Assembly (NCBI RefSeq): GCF_010548145.1
Contig: NZ_JAAGLN010000007.1
Span: forward strand, 1 to 64,000
DNA: 64,000 nucleotides
Direction of reading: 5' to 3'
From: Streptomyces sp. SID10853
Lineage (GTDB): Bacteria; Actinomycetota; Actinomycetes; Streptomycetales; Streptomycetaceae
Under the pieces are notes generated by a model, which was not told the origin of the DNA, did not search any database, and was given only the letters and a program-made list of their open reading frames with translations. This document shows positions 18,563-28,197 of this stretch, in pieces; positions within the stretch are counted from its first letter, which is position 1, and each line of letters starts with the position of its first letter. Position numbers and translations under genes: made by a program.

Positions 18563-18923
18563 CGACCGGACGGCGCCTCCGAGCGGCGGAAGGCGGCCGC
18601 GCCCGCTGCGACCCGCCCGCTGCGATCCGCCTGCTGCGATCCGCCCGCCGCGCCCCGCCCCCTACGATCCGCCTGCCACACCCCGCCCATCGGGGCCGAC
18701 GACGTGGCGATGTCCCGTAATCGCTGATGTCCCGTAATCCCTGAGCCTCAGGGATTACGGGACAATTGCGTTATGCGCCCACGGCCTTGGCGGGAATCCC
18801 AGGAATCCCTCCCGTTGACCGATTCACCGATTCACCGGCCCTTCGGCGTACGACGTCGCGCCGCACTCTCTATGGTGTCGGAGGCATCGCGCTTGACGAG
18901 CAGACACCCTAAGGATCGCTGAC
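18563..18923. other. Intergenic region with short tandem repeats and long palindrome
   Basis: A 361-bp gap between the lipoprotein and kinase genes. 18595-18675 holds four imperfect copies of a ~15-bp unit related to GCTGCGATCCGCC. 18711-18764 holds the GATGTCCCGTAATC direct repeat and long palindrome listed separately. No ORF with coding bias. Confidence 0.7.
18728..18764. repeat. Perfect 18-bp-arm palindrome
   Basis: TGTCCCGTAATCCCTGAG, a single C, then the exact reverse complement. A partial extra copy, GATGTCCCGTAATC, stands 17 bp upstream. No T-run follows, and it is about 160 bp before the kinase start, so it may be an operator as well as, or instead of, a terminator of the lipoprotein gene. 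Confidence 0.85.
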
Positions 18924-21173
18924 ATGGACCCGTTGCAGCCGGATGACCCCCGAATACTGGGCAACTACCGGCTGCTGGGCCGGCTCGGTGCGGGCGGCAT
19001 GGGCCGGGTGTATCTGGCCCGCTCACCCGGCGGGCGCACCGTCGCGGTGAAGGTGGTGCGTCAGGACCTCGCCGCGGACCCGGCGTTCAGGCAGCGCTTC
19101 CGCCACGAAGTCGACGTGGCCCAGCGGGTCTCGGGCCGGTACACCGCACCCGTGGTGGACGCCGCCCCCGACGAGCCGCTGCCCTGGCTGGCAACGGCGT
19201 ACGTCCTCGGCCCGGACCTCACGGACGTCGTGGAGGCCCACGGGGCCCTGCCGGAGCACACCGTACGGGCCCTGGGCACCGGCCTCGCCGCTGCGCTGCA
19301 GGAGATCCACGCGGCCGGCCTGATACACCGTGACCTCAAGCCGTCCAACGTGCTGCTCGCCGCCGACGGCCCGCGTGTCATCGACTTCGGCATCGCGCGC
19401 GCGGTGGACGGAAACCGTATGACCCAGACCGGAGTTGTGGTCGGCTCGCCCGGCTTCATGCCGCCGGAGCAGGCGCTGGGACAGGACGTGGGCACGGCCG
19501 GGGACGTGTTCTCGCTGGGTGTGGTCCTCGCCTTCGCGGCGACCGGGCGCAATGTGTTCGGCGACGCGATCGCTCCGGCCGCGATGCTCTACCAGGTGGT
19601 GCACGCCCAGCCGGATCTGACGGGCGTCCCCAGGATGCTGACCGGCCTGATCCGCGCCTGCCTGTCCAAGGAACCGGCGCAGCGCCCCACCCCGGCGGAA
19701 ATCCTCCAGTCGCTCGACCCGGGAAACACGGGCGAGGTCTTCACGGACTGGCTCCCCTCGGCGGTCTCATCGACGATCGCCACCCACGCCTCACACATCC
19801 TGGACCTCGAAACCCCGGCGGGGGGAAGCACGCCGCTTCCTGCGTCCCCGGTGCCGCCTCCGGCCTCATCGGTGCCCGGTACCTATGGGCCCGCGCCGAC
19901 TGCCCTGAACTCCCCGGGCGCCGCACCTTCGGGGACTCCCACGAGCGCGGTGGCGAAGCCGTCCCGCCGCCGGTTCCTGGGCATCGCTGCGGGGGGTGTC
20001 GCAGGAGTCGCGGTCGTGGGGGGTGGCGCCGCCTGGCTGCTTGCCAGGGAAGACGGCGATACGGCGGCGGTATCCGACTCGAAGACGAAGAGACAGCCGG
20101 AGCCGGAGGTCTTCACGACCCCGCCGAACGGCATGGCGCCACGGCCGCTCTGGCACGTGAAGGCGGCTCACCTCAGCCGCAACTACGGGGAGCCGCCTAC
20201 CGCGTTCGGCGAGGTCTTCGTGGTCGTAGGAAGCACGACGGCCGGCTACGACGTCAGGACAGGCAAGCAGAGGTGGGCCAGGAAGGGCCTGGCCGGAGCC
20301 GGTGACAAGGCGACGGTATCGGGCCACACGCTGTACCTCCCGGGCCAGCAGTACGACGGCACGATCGTCGGCTACGACATCCGTACCGGCAAGGAGAACT
20401 GGCGCACCAGGCTCGGCGGGAAGATGCGCTCGAGCCTCTATGTGGCAGCAGTCGACGCCACCCGGATCTACGCCATCGCCGACCTGGTGGAAGGCGACGC
20501 GGCCCAGCAGCTCAACAACATCGTCGCCATCGACATCCGCACGCGCAAGGTCATCTGGAGCGAGCAACGGGACGCGGGTACGCAGCAGTACGTCGATCTG
20601 AACGTCGGCGGCGGATGCCTGGCGTACACCCACGGTTCGACGAGTGACGCCAAGTACAACCTCACAGTCCGGGACGCCAAGGGCGGCCACCAGCTGTGGA
20701 ACCGGAAGATCGCCGACGACCAGGTCAAGCCCACGGTCTTCGGAGGCATGGTCTACGTAGGAGGCCCCGGTGATCTGCGTGCCGTGGAGCTGAGGACCGG
20801 CGACGACAAGTGGACACTCCCTGCCGAGGGCCGCCGGGGATTCCGCAGGCCATCGGTGCTCGGCGGGGTCCTGTACGTCATGGACTACGACGGGGGCGTC
20901 TGGGCGGCAGACCCGAGGACGGGCAAGAAGCGCTGGATGGAGGATCTGGGCAGCCGCCCCTTCGGCGACCAGATGGTGCGCGCCGGAGACTCGCTGTACA
21001 TCGCCTCTGTCTTCGACAAGGGCGGGATCTACGCGCTGAACGCCAAGACCGGCAAGTACCGCTGGGACTACAACGACGGTGTCTCGGACAATGGCGAGTG
21101 GGAGATCACGCAGACGGGCAACCGGCTGTTGGTGGCGCATTCGGACGAGCTGTACGCCCTGCCCGCCGTGTGA
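18924..21173 (+). CDS. Membrane Ser/Thr protein kinase with PQQ-type beta-propeller
   Basis: A 749-residue PknB-type kinase. Kinase domain about 14-270: glycine loop GRLGAGGMGRVYLA, VAIK-type AVKVV, catalytic IHRDLKPSNVLL, DFG in VIDFGIARA, and GSPGFMPPEQ. A Pro/Ser/Thr-rich juxtamembrane part leads to one membrane helix near 350-373, preceded by SRRRFLG, which matches a Tat consensus. Residues ~390-749 carry seven repeats such as GYDVRTGKQRW and ALNAKTGKYRW, a seven-bladed PQQ-like propeller outside the cell. It stands next to an FHA-containing secretion ATPase, a likely phospho-target. Confidence 0.93.
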   Translation: MDPLQPDDPRILGNYRLLGRLGAGGMGRVYLARSPGGRTVAVKVVRQDLAADPAFRQRFRHEVDVAQRVSGRYTAPVVDAAPDEPLPWLATAYVLGPDLTDVVEAHGALPEHTVRALGTGLAAALQEIHAAGLIHRDLKPSNVLLAADGPRVIDFGIARAVDGNRMTQTGVVVGSPGFMPPEQALGQDVGTAGDVFSLGVVLAFAATGRNVFGDAIAPAAMLYQVVHAQPDLTGVPRMLTGLIRACLSKEPAQRPTPAEILQSLDPGNTGEVFTDWLPSAVSSTIATHASHILDLETPAGGSTPLPASPVPPPASSVPGTYGPAPTALNSPGAAPSGTPTSAVAKPSRRRFLGIAAGGVAGVAVVGGGAAWLLAREDGDTAAVSDSKTKRQPEPEVFTTPPNGMAPRPLWHVKAAHLSRNYGEPPTAFGEVFVVVGSTTAGYDVRTGKQRWARKGLAGAGDKATVSGHTLYLPGQQYDGTIVGYDIRTGKENWRTRLGGKMRSSLYVAAVDATRIYAIADLVEGDAAQQLNNIVAIDIRTRKVIWSEQRDAGTQQYVDLNVGGGCLAYTHGSTSDAKYNLTVRDAKGGHQLWNRKIADDQVKPTVFGGMVYVGGPGDLRAVELRTGDDKWTLPAEGRRGFRRPSVLGGVLYVMDYDGGVWAADPRTGKKRWMEDLGSRPFGDQMVRAGDSLYIASVFDKGGIYALNAKTGKYRWDYNDGVSDNGEWEITQTGNRLLVAHSDELYALPAV

Positions 21174-21261
21174 CTGGACCCGCCGTGTGACGGGTGAGTA
21201 CCCCGTCCAAGCGGTGGAAGCGGGACGGGGGACACGGTCCTCCCGTCCCGCTCACACCAGC

Positions 21262-24200
21262 TCACATGGGCGTGACCACCGTCCACGCCTCGCCGTCCCC
21301 GAGGTGCATGAGGCCCTTTCCAGGGGCGATCGGCCCGCCGACCATGCTGCGCGTTGTGCGAATGCCGATCAGCTCGCCACTGGAGGAGTCCTGGGGCGAG
21401 AGCAGGACGCCCCGGCGCCCCTTCTTCGCGTCGACCTGCCAGCCGCTGAACCCGCTGCAGACCTCCTCCTCGTCCCCCGCGATGACCAGTGCCAAGCCCT
21501 GCTCGGCGCCTCGCTGGATGATCCGCTTGAAGACGGAGGAGGCGTCGCAGTCCTCCAGGGACTCGCCGTCGTCCACCAGGACCGCCACCGGAGCCTCGAG
21601 CGTGGCCGTCGAGATGGCCTCGGTGAGATCGTCGCTGTCGATGTCGTCGTCCGTGAAGACGTTCAAGACACCTTCCTGGCCTTCGAGTTGGCGCATCGGT
21701 GACTGGCGGGGTGCCGCGATCACCAGGCGAACGCCCTTGCTCAGGAACGAGCGAGCCAAGTTCAGCAGCACCGTGCTACGGCCCGACTTGGCGGGGCCTG
21801 CGATGACGAATGTCGGCACCCCCTGGGCCAGATCGGGGCCGAACGCGATCAGGTCGTCGCCACCTACGCCCACCAGGCCCCAGAGAGGGGACTGCGACAC
21901 GTCCGGGTCGCGCATCTCCCACGCGGATGCGAAGGAGATACGGCTCGGCAGGCTGTCGACCCGGAACGGCCTCCGGCTCCGGGGCACCGCCTCGTCCCGC
22001 GCGCTCGCGAACTCGCCGATGGCGCTCAGAGCGGCCGCCTGCCCCTGACCGGTGGAGTCCTCGGCAAGCAGAGCGAACTGCGTCTCCGTGGCCGACTCGT
22101 TCTTGAAGGCACGACCGGGCGGGATCTCGTCCGGCACCTTCCTGGCATTGATGCCCAGCATGGAGAAGTCCGAACGGTCGGCCAGCCGCAGGCCGTACTT
22201 GTCCTCGGTCAGTGAGGCGATCCGTCCGATGAGCAGCTGACGGTCGCCGGCGATCACCATGTGCACGCCGAGGCTTGAGCCTTCCCGCATGACCAGAGCT
22301 ACCTGGTCCGTCAGCTCACCGTGATCGACCTCTCCCAGCGTGGGCAGCCACCCCTCCCAGCGGTCGAGGAGCACCACGATGTGCGGCAGCCTCTCCTCTT
22401 CGGGAACGACCGATCGCTGTTCGCCGATATCGGCGAAGCCCTTCTCCGCGAGAAGTTCCTGTCGCCGGGTGATCTCGCCCTTCAGCCGGTTGACCAGCCG
22501 AACGGCACGCTCCGTCTGTGCACGACCGACGACTGCGCCGCAGTGGGGCAGGCGAGTCAGGGCGTTGAGAGCTCCGTTACCGCAGTCGATCCCGTACAGA
22601 TGGACATCGGCGACCGAGTGGGTACGTGCGAGCGAGCCCGCGATGGTACGCAGCACCTGTGAGCGGCCACTGCGGGGCGCACCACCGAGCAGCAGGTGCC
22701 CGAAGGTCGTGAAGTCGATGGAGACCGGGCGTCGCGCTTGGTCGCTCGGGATGTCCTCGACACCGTACGGAGCGGGCGCCAGCGCACCGGTGCTACTGGC
22801 CGCCGGTACCTCGTCGAGCAGAAGTGTCTCGGAGAGTGCGGGCAGCCACGGGCTGTGCTGGGGTGGAATCCGCAGGCGTTCGTTGGCCTCCCGGACCGCG
22901 TCCACCAGGACCTTGAGGTCGGTGATCTCCTCTTCTTCACGCGCTTCGGACTTGGGCTTCCGCAGCGCGGCGCGTCCCAGTTCCTGCCAGTCGAGCAGGC
23001 CCGCCCACGGGGCTATCGCCGCAGGGTCGGCGGCCCCCGGCCGCCGGCCGCCCACACGTCCCGACTGGAACGGTACGAGGGACGACGCACCGAGACGTAC
23101 GTAGGCACGACCCGGGGTGTTCTTGGAGATGTTCCCGGCTTCGGGGGAGTCGATGACGTCCGTGGACTCGGCGGCGTCCGTCACTCGCAGCGCTATACGG
23201 AGGTTGGTGTTGGCGCGGATCTCGGGCGAGACGACACCACTGGGGCGCTGAGTTGCGAGCAGAAGGTGAATGCCGAGCGAACGCCCACGCTGGGCGATGT
23301 TCACGAGGCCGGTCACGAAGTCCGGCAGGTCACGCACCATGGAGGCGAACTCGTCGATGACGATGAGGAGTCGGGGCACCGGTGCGTGTGAGGGATCACG
23401 GCGTACCAGGTCCTGGTAGTCCTCGATGTCCTTGGCGTCGGACGCGGCGAGGATGTGTTCGCGCCGTTTGAGTTCGGCGCCCAATGATTCCAGGGCCCGC
23501 TCGACCAGGTGAGCGTCGAGGTCGGTGACCATTCCCACCGTGTGCGGCAGCTTCACACAGTCCTTGAACGCCGAACCGCCCTTGTAGTCGACCAGGACGA
23601 ACGTCATGGACTCGGGTGTATTGGCGACCGCGAGCGCGGCGACGATCGTCTGCAGCAGCTCCGACTTACCGGAACCGGTGGTGCCGGCGATCAGCCCGTG
23701 CGGACCGTCGCGGCGGAGGTCGATACCGAAGGGTCCGTCGTACGACTCTCCGACAACGGCCATGGTCGACTGGCCGCCCGTACGCCAGCGTCCCGCGACT
23801 GCTTCGCCCGTCGGCGGCTCCAGCTGGAGCACATCGAGCAGCCGGCTGGCGCCCGGGAGCGCCGAGTCCTCGGCCTCCCCGCTGATGTCCCGCAGGGGCG
23901 AAAGCGAACGGGCGAGCCTCGCGCTCCAGGCCGACGACACGAAGTCCGGACGGACATCGGCAACCCGTGCCGAGTCGGTCTGCTCGACGCGCAGCCGCAG
24001 CCGTGGAGCGCTCTGCGCAGCCTCGGTGGCGGTGGCTTCGGTGGCATGCCATGCCTGGAATGAGGGAAACCCCCCCGGCGTCCGGGGGGCAGCCACTCCG
24101 GCCGGTGCCGGTGTGGTGCGGAGCTCCTCGGAGCGCGGCTCGGCCACCACGATGGCCTGGCACTCGCCCGGCAGGAACCGGTCCTCGGAATCGAGGCACA

Positions 24201-25809
24201 CGGCGTACATCGCCACTGCGGGGCCTTCGCGGAGCAGCCTGACCACACCCGGCATCGACCGCAGCCGACGCGACCCGTCCCAGATGACGACGATATCGGG
24301 ATCAGAGAACGATGCCCCCTTGTTCCCTGTCTCCTTGGCCGCTTTGCGCCGTGCGTCCAGGAGCTGTGTGAGTTCACCGATGCGGGCGCCGACGGTCTCG
24401 GCATCCGTACCGATCAGCACGTTGGTGTCATGCGCACCCGAGGGCCGCGCATGCGGCAGCCAGCGGACCCAGTCCCAGCTCTCCTGCGCTGTGCCCTCGG
24501 TCAGCACGTAGACCTGTACGTCCACAGGGCTGTGCAGGACCGCGGCCTGGGCCACGGCCCATCGGGCGAGTGCGCGCGCCGAATCCCCGGGCCCCGCAAA
24601 TCCGATCACCCCGAGTTCGGCCAGCGGCAGAGTGACGGGGGCGTCCTCGATCTCCCAGGTGACCTGTCGGCGGTGGTCGTCCTGCTCGGGGTCGTCGAGT
24701 ACCACCTCGGACGGCAGCCGTCCGGTTCCCACGCGGAGCAGCAGGTGGTCACGGTCGGTGCGCCGCCGTTCCCAGAGCCGGGTGCGGGGGCCGGTGCTGA
24801 GGGAAAGCACCAGGGCCGGATCGGGGTTGAAGCGACGGCGGTCGAGCCGCTCGGCCACCAGAGCGTCCTGCGCCTCGCCGTCGATCCTGGCCTTGTGTTC
24901 CTTGTACTCCTTGACCTGCTTCGCGTGGGACTTCCGCCCCTGCTTCTTGTCCATCAGGTAATTGCCGACGAGCATGATCGGGCTCATCACGGCCATGACC
25001 AGGTAGTACCAGCGTCCGAAGAGCAACGCCATGACCACGGCGGAAACCAGGGGGAAGATCGCCATCAACCAGGGAAGTGGACGGGTCTCACGGTCGCGGG
25101 GTGGTGTCGGCAGCCGGAAACGGGTCTCCCGCTCTGGTGGGCGTAGTCGCGGCGGACGGTTGTAGTCGAGACCGGCGCCGTCCTCGGACCACTTGAGCGC
25201 GGCGTCCGGAGGCGAGTACCGACCGATCTCCAGCAGCGAGTTCCCGACGGCCAGCTGGCTGCCGAGCGGCCAGTTGTCCCCCTCCGGTTTCTCGCCGTCG
25301 AGGCGGATGCCTTCCTTGTCCGTGTGGAACACGACCTGGCAGGTGCCATCGGTTGCAATCGACAAGGTGGCGGCCCGCGGGGGAAGCTCGGGGTCATCGA
25401 TACGGATGTACGAAGCCGGGCCATTGCCGATCTCGTAGCGTCCGACCCCGAGCCGGTGTACGGCGCCGGCCGCGGGTCCGCCGGCAACACGAAGCTCGAC
25501 GAGGCCCGTGGGTTCGCCGGGCAGGCATCCTGCCGGGTCGTGAAGACTCACGACCGCGCCTTCTCGCAGGGGTGAGGTGACGACCGTGGCCATGGGATCG
25601 AGGGCGTACCCGTCCACATAGACCAGAGGCGACCCGTCAGCGGTGCCACGCGGACCGCCCAGGGGGATGATCTGCGCGCCACCGCCATGCCCGACATGGT
25701 GGGCCAATTCGCGCGATATGTCCCCGACCGAGGACTCGGGATCGATATCGAGGACCACGTCGGCGCTGGCACCGCCGAGCGGATCGACGACGGTCAGAGT
25801 CAGGCGCAC
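21262..25809 (-). CDS. Type VII secretion FtsK/SpoIIIE-type ATPase (EccC/EssC-like) with FHA domain
   Basis: A 1515-residue motor ATPase. Residues 1-90 resemble an EssC-type N-terminal beta domain; about 100-200 form an FHA phosphothreonine-binding domain (VGRYEIGNGPASYIRIDDPE). Two membrane helices lie near 242-283. Three FtsK-like ATPase domains follow: the first has an intact Walker A (GTTGSGKSE, about 707-715) and DYKGGSAFKD; the second (GGAPRSGRSQ, ~1040) and third (GPAKSGRST, ~1337) have Arg for the key Lys. GTG 25809 follows GGAGGAC. No EccB, EccD, EccE or mycosin gene lies nearby, so partners are elsewhere or the machine is reduced. Confidence 0.92.
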   Translation of the reverse strand: MRLTLTVVDPLGGASADVVLDIDPESSVGDISRELAHHVGHGGGAQIIPLGGPRGTADGSPLVYVDGYALDPMATVVTSPLREGAVVSLHDPAGCLPGEPTGLVELRVAGGPAAGAVHRLGVGRYEIGNGPASYIRIDDPELPPRAATLSIATDGTCQVVFHTDKEGIRLDGEKPEGDNWPLGSQLAVGNSLLEIGRYSPPDAALKWSEDGAGLDYNRPPRLRPPERETRFRLPTPPRDRETRPLPWLMAIFPLVSAVVMALLFGRWYYLVMAVMSPIMLVGNYLMDKKQGRKSHAKQVKEYKEHKARIDGEAQDALVAERLDRRRFNPDPALVLSLSTGPRTRLWERRRTDRDHLLLRVGTGRLPSEVVLDDPEQDDHRRQVTWEIEDAPVTLPLAELGVIGFAGPGDSARALARWAVAQAAVLHSPVDVQVYVLTEGTAQESWDWVRWLPHARPSGAHDTNVLIGTDAETVGARIGELTQLLDARRKAAKETGNKGASFSDPDIVVIWDGSRRLRSMPGVVRLLREGPAVAMYAVCLDSEDRFLPGECQAIVVAEPRSEELRTTPAPAGVAAPRTPGGFPSFQAWHATEATATEAAQSAPRLRLRVEQTDSARVADVRPDFVSSAWSARLARSLSPLRDISGEAEDSALPGASRLLDVLQLEPPTGEAVAGRWRTGGQSTMAVVGESYDGPFGIDLRRDGPHGLIAGTTGSGKSELLQTIVAALAVANTPESMTFVLVDYKGGSAFKDCVKLPHTVGMVTDLDAHLVERALESLGAELKRREHILAASDAKDIEDYQDLVRRDPSHAPVPRLLIVIDEFASMVRDLPDFVTGLVNIAQRGRSLGIHLLLATQRPSGVVSPEIRANTNLRIALRVTDAAESTDVIDSPEAGNISKNTPGRAYVRLGASSLVPFQSGRVGGRRPGAADPAAIAPWAGLLDWQELGRAALRKPKSEAREEEEITDLKVLVDAVREANERLRIPPQHSPWLPALSETLLLDEVPAASSTGALAPAPYGVEDIPSDQARRPVSIDFTTFGHLLLGGAPRSGRSQVLRTIAGSLARTHSVADVHLYGIDCGNGALNALTRLPHCGAVVGRAQTERAVRLVNRLKGEITRRQELLAEKGFADIGEQRSVVPEEERLPHIVVLLDRWEGWLPTLGEVDHGELTDQVALVMREGSSLGVHMVIAGDRQLLIGRIASLTEDKYGLRLADRSDFSMLGINARKVPDEIPPGRAFKNESATETQFALLAEDSTGQGQAAALSAIGEFASARDEAVPRSRRPFRVDSLPSRISFASAWEMRDPDVSQSPLWGLVGVGGDDLIAFGPDLAQGVPTFVIAGPAKSGRSTVLLNLARSFLSKGVRLVIAAPRQSPMRQLEGQEGVLNVFTDDDIDSDDLTEAISTATLEAPVAVLVDDGESLEDCDASSVFKRIIQRGAEQGLALVIAGDEEEVCSGFSGWQVDAKKGRRGVLLSPQDSSSGELIGIRTTRSMVGGPIAPGKGLMHLGDGEAWTVVTPM

Positions 25810-26052
25810 CTTTTGTCCTCCCCATGGACCTGAGGCTGCTCCGGAACGCAGGCAACAGTGCCAGTGACGATAGCTGCTGGACCCTTCCCGTCGGCAACGG
25901 GCTGTGCACCGGTTCACGGATCCAGTGGGCCCAACGAGGGTGTGCTCCGACTGGGCCCACCCGTAAGCTTCCACTCGAGCGGACAATCCGATGATCCGTG
26001 TCAGGAGCCACGGGGGTTGGCCCTGCGGCGAGTTAGAAAGTGAGTGTGCCTC

Positions 26053-26352
26053 ATGGGCAAAGACGCCGATATCACTTATGACGAGATGCACAAGGCCGCC
26101 GGCCACTTGACCAAGTCGAAGACGAAGCTCGACGAAACGCTGGACCACCTCGAGAAGTACATCGAAGGTCTGGTCAAGGACGGCTACACCACCCGCAAGG
26201 GCTCGCAGGCGTTCGAGGACTCCTTCAAGGAGTTCACGAAGGGCGCGAAGGACACGATCGACGGCCTGACCGGCATGTCCAAGTTCCTCACGAACGCCGC
26301 GAAGGCGTACGGAGACCTGGACGACGAGCTGGCCAAGGGCTCCAAGGGCTAA
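26053..26352 (+). CDS. WXG100-like small protein, likely T7SS substrate
   Basis: A 99-residue all-helical protein in the size range of EsxA/WXG100 proteins, with two long amphipathic helices and a turn at GLVKDGYTTRKG, where the classical Trp-x-Gly is replaced by Asp-Gly-Tyr. WXG100 proteins dimerise and are exported by EccC/EssC motors. It is divergent from the ATPase with 243 bp between starts. An in-frame GTG at 26044 is an alternative start. A strong terminator follows the stop. Confidence 0.85.
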   Translation: MGKDADITYDEMHKAAGHLTKSKTKLDETLDHLEKYIEGLVKDGYTTRKGSQAFEDSFKEFTKGAKDTIDGLTGMSKFLTNAAKAYGDLDDELAKGSKG

Positions 26353-26380
26353 CAGCGGCCCTTAACCGGTCGCTCGGCGT

Positions 26381-26413
26381 CCCCGGTGCGACGGCCCGCC
26401 CGTCGCACCGGGG
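26381..26413 (+). terminator. Terminator after the WXG100-like gene
   Basis: A 14-bp perfect stem, CCCCGGTGCGACGG and complement, with a 5-nt loop. It lies in the convergent gap before the minus-strand operon end. Confidence 0.8.
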
Positions 26414-26420
26414 AACCCCT

Positions 26421-26455
26421 ACCGCCCGTGGTTCGCGTACCGCCCGTGGTTCGCG
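26421..26455. repeat. 17-bp direct repeat, two copies
   Basis: ACCGCCCGTGGTTCGCG occurs at 26421-26437 and 26439-26455, one base apart, right after the WXG100-gene terminator. Function unknown. Confidence 0.8.
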
Positions 26456-26590
26456 CCGATGGCCCGGGTTTTCGTCCCGGTCGCGGCACGTTCCCCCGGT
26501 GAGCGCGCGCGGTGATGAAGGCCGGATGTTGCGGCCGTAAGGGGCCCCAAGTGTGTGGGGGAGAGAAGCGGAGATGGAGAGGCCGCCGCT

Positions 26591-27481
26591 CTACAGATCG
26601 CCCGGCTTGGGCTTGGCCGGACCGCCCGAGGGACTCATGAGGATCGAGTGCGTCTCGAAGAGCCCCTGTCCGGCTTTCGCCGGTACGCGGCAGTCGACCT
26701 GGACGATGCCGCTTTTGAGCAGAGTAAAGGTGGGCGGCTCGGCGTTCTTCGGGAGCTCTTGACGGAAATCCCGTACGCGGTACCGCTGGCCCTCGGTGAG
26801 ATCGGCTTCGGTGAGTGCGTGGATCGAGCCGTTGATCAGCTGGGCCAGATGCCCGGCGCTGTCCGGGGAGCCCGTGAACAGGCGGATCCAGGACCCGTCC
26901 CGGAAAACGATGCGGATGTCCGCACTGATCTCACTGAACTTCATCTGCCGGGCCTCCGAGATGTCCTCCCTGGAAACTTCCCAGAGCTCGTCGGCCTTGC
27001 TCAAGGTTCCTTGCTGGTTGCCGAGGAAGACGAGCCGGCGATCAGTGAGCACAGCGTCCGTGGTGTAACCGTCCGGGCGACGCGAGGGATCCAACTGCCA
27101 AGGGACGGTACGCGCGAGCGTCCCGGATGCGGCCCACATGACAGGGAAGTCCTCGACCTCGTTCTCGGGCTCCTCCGGATTGCCTCGTACAGGCACGTCC
27201 CCGAACGGCGAACCCAGCGCCCCACCGAAGCCGGCGACAAGGTTCGCGATGAGCGGGATACCGACGAGGAAAGCACGACCGGTACGGCGTGCGGCTCGGT
27301 CTGCTGTCGACCGCGGGGCGAAGGTCGGACCGGCCGGCCACCGGGGCAGTTCCCTCTGGATGTCGGCGCGGTCGAGGTTCCGGAACCAGCGCAGGCCGGA
27401 AACTGTGGGTGCGAGCCCAGTCGCGAAACTGGCCGGCGAGCGAAGCAGAATGCTCTCCTGCGGAGCGGCGTACCAGTCCAT
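26591..27481 (-). CDS. Conserved hypothetical protein in T7SS operon (paralogue A)
   Basis: A 296-residue protein of unknown function. It shares with the product of 28198-29106 a common architecture: N-terminal RWFRxxxxxDIQxxL..WPAGP, one hydrophobic segment (here IPLIANLVAGFGGALGSPFG), then EDFPV, LPWQLDPxRRPxGY, TDRRLV and FxDGSW motifs. The last part resembles a PH/GRAM-like beta fold. Last gene of a five-gene minus-strand operon; 8 bp separate it from the gene upstream. Possibly a cytoplasmic or membrane accessory to T7SS cargo. Confidence 0.7.
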   Translation of the reverse strand: MDWYAAPQESILLRSPASFATGLAPTVSGLRWFRNLDRADIQRELPRWPAGPTFAPRSTADRAARRTGRAFLVGIPLIANLVAGFGGALGSPFGDVPVRGNPEEPENEVEDFPVMWAASGTLARTVPWQLDPSRRPDGYTTDAVLTDRRLVFLGNQQGTLSKADELWEVSREDISEARQMKFSEISADIRIVFRDGSWIRLFTGSPDSAGHLAQLINGSIHALTEADLTEGQRYRVRDFRQELPKNAEPPTFTLLKSGIVQVDCRVPAKAGQGLFETHSILMSPSGGPAKPKPGDL

Positions 27482-27488
27482 CGTTATA

Positions 27489-28178
27489 TCAGCCTCGGAG
27501 CTCGGGCGATTCTGTTTCCGTCGAAACTTCAGACTGGGCGGACTCTTCGGGCGGGGCGAAGGAGATCGTCTGGAGGATGGCTGCCACCATGTCGCAGAAC
27601 TCGCCCCAGTAGTCCACGGAGGCTGTATCGAGGGTAAAGACTGCCGTATATGGTCCTGTCGGGAACGGGATGTAGACCTGTATCTGCCCCGTCATGAGTT
27701 TGGTCTCTTCGCCAGAGGCGGTGACTTCTGGGCTGAGGGTGACTTCATGCATTCTGACGCACGTAACCGCCGGACCACAGGGGAGGTCCAGCCACCGGGC
27801 GTCATTATGAGGATCGGTGGACAGGATGGCCAGAGTCCCTGTGGCTGCGACGTCAGGGTCGCTTTGGTCAGTTTCTACTGCAGCCACGGTGAAGGAACAT
27901 TGGGCGACGTTGCCTTCTTCGGTAGAGAAGAGGCCCATCGCGGAATATGCGAGACCGCTGTCTCCCATGTACTCCGCGATGGCGGAATAGTAGGGGGCAG
28001 CAGGTTCCCAGATGGACTCATCGCCGCCCGAGTAGAGTTCTCTGACGAATTGATGGGAAAGAGCGGCGCGCTCTTCTGGGGTGGGGGCGATGGGTAGGCT
28101 ATGAAGGCCTAGCGGAGCGATGAAAGAGAAGGGTGGAACTATGCCGACGCCGTCGATTACCGAGGTAAGAGTGACCAT
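27489..28178 (-). CDS. Hypothetical protein in T7SS operon
   Basis: A 229-residue acidic protein with no signal peptide or membrane helix. The N-terminus (VGIVPPFSFIAPLGLHSLPIA) is hydrophobic but Pro-rich; the rest is beta-rich, with YIPFPTGPYTAVFTLDTASV and WGEFCDMVAAILQTISF. That last pattern recalls proteins that assess secreted effectors, but I recognise no family. GGAAG stands 8 nt before the ATG. It lies between the two paralogous genes of the operon. Visibly richer in A+T than the flanking core genes. Confidence 0.65.
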   Translation of the reverse strand: MVTLTSVIDGVGIVPPFSFIAPLGLHSLPIAPTPEERAALSHQFVRELYSGGDESIWEPAAPYYSAIAEYMGDSGLAYSAMGLFSTEEGNVAQCSFTVAAVETDQSDPDVAATGTLAILSTDPHNDARWLDLPCGPAVTCVRMHEVTLSPEVTASGEETKLMTGQIQVYIPFPTGPYTAVFTLDTASVDYWGEFCDMVAAILQTISFAPPEESAQSEVSTETESPELRG

Positions 28179-28197
28179 GGTACTTCCGGTTTAGAGA

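Noticed and set aside
25810-26148. N-terminal extension of the secretion ATPase
   Set aside because: Would run through the divergent promoter and into the WXG100-like gene; a strong GGAGGAC site precedes GTG 25809, where homology starts.
26421-26455. Possible CRISPR repeat
   Set aside because: Only two 17-bp copies one base apart and no spacers.
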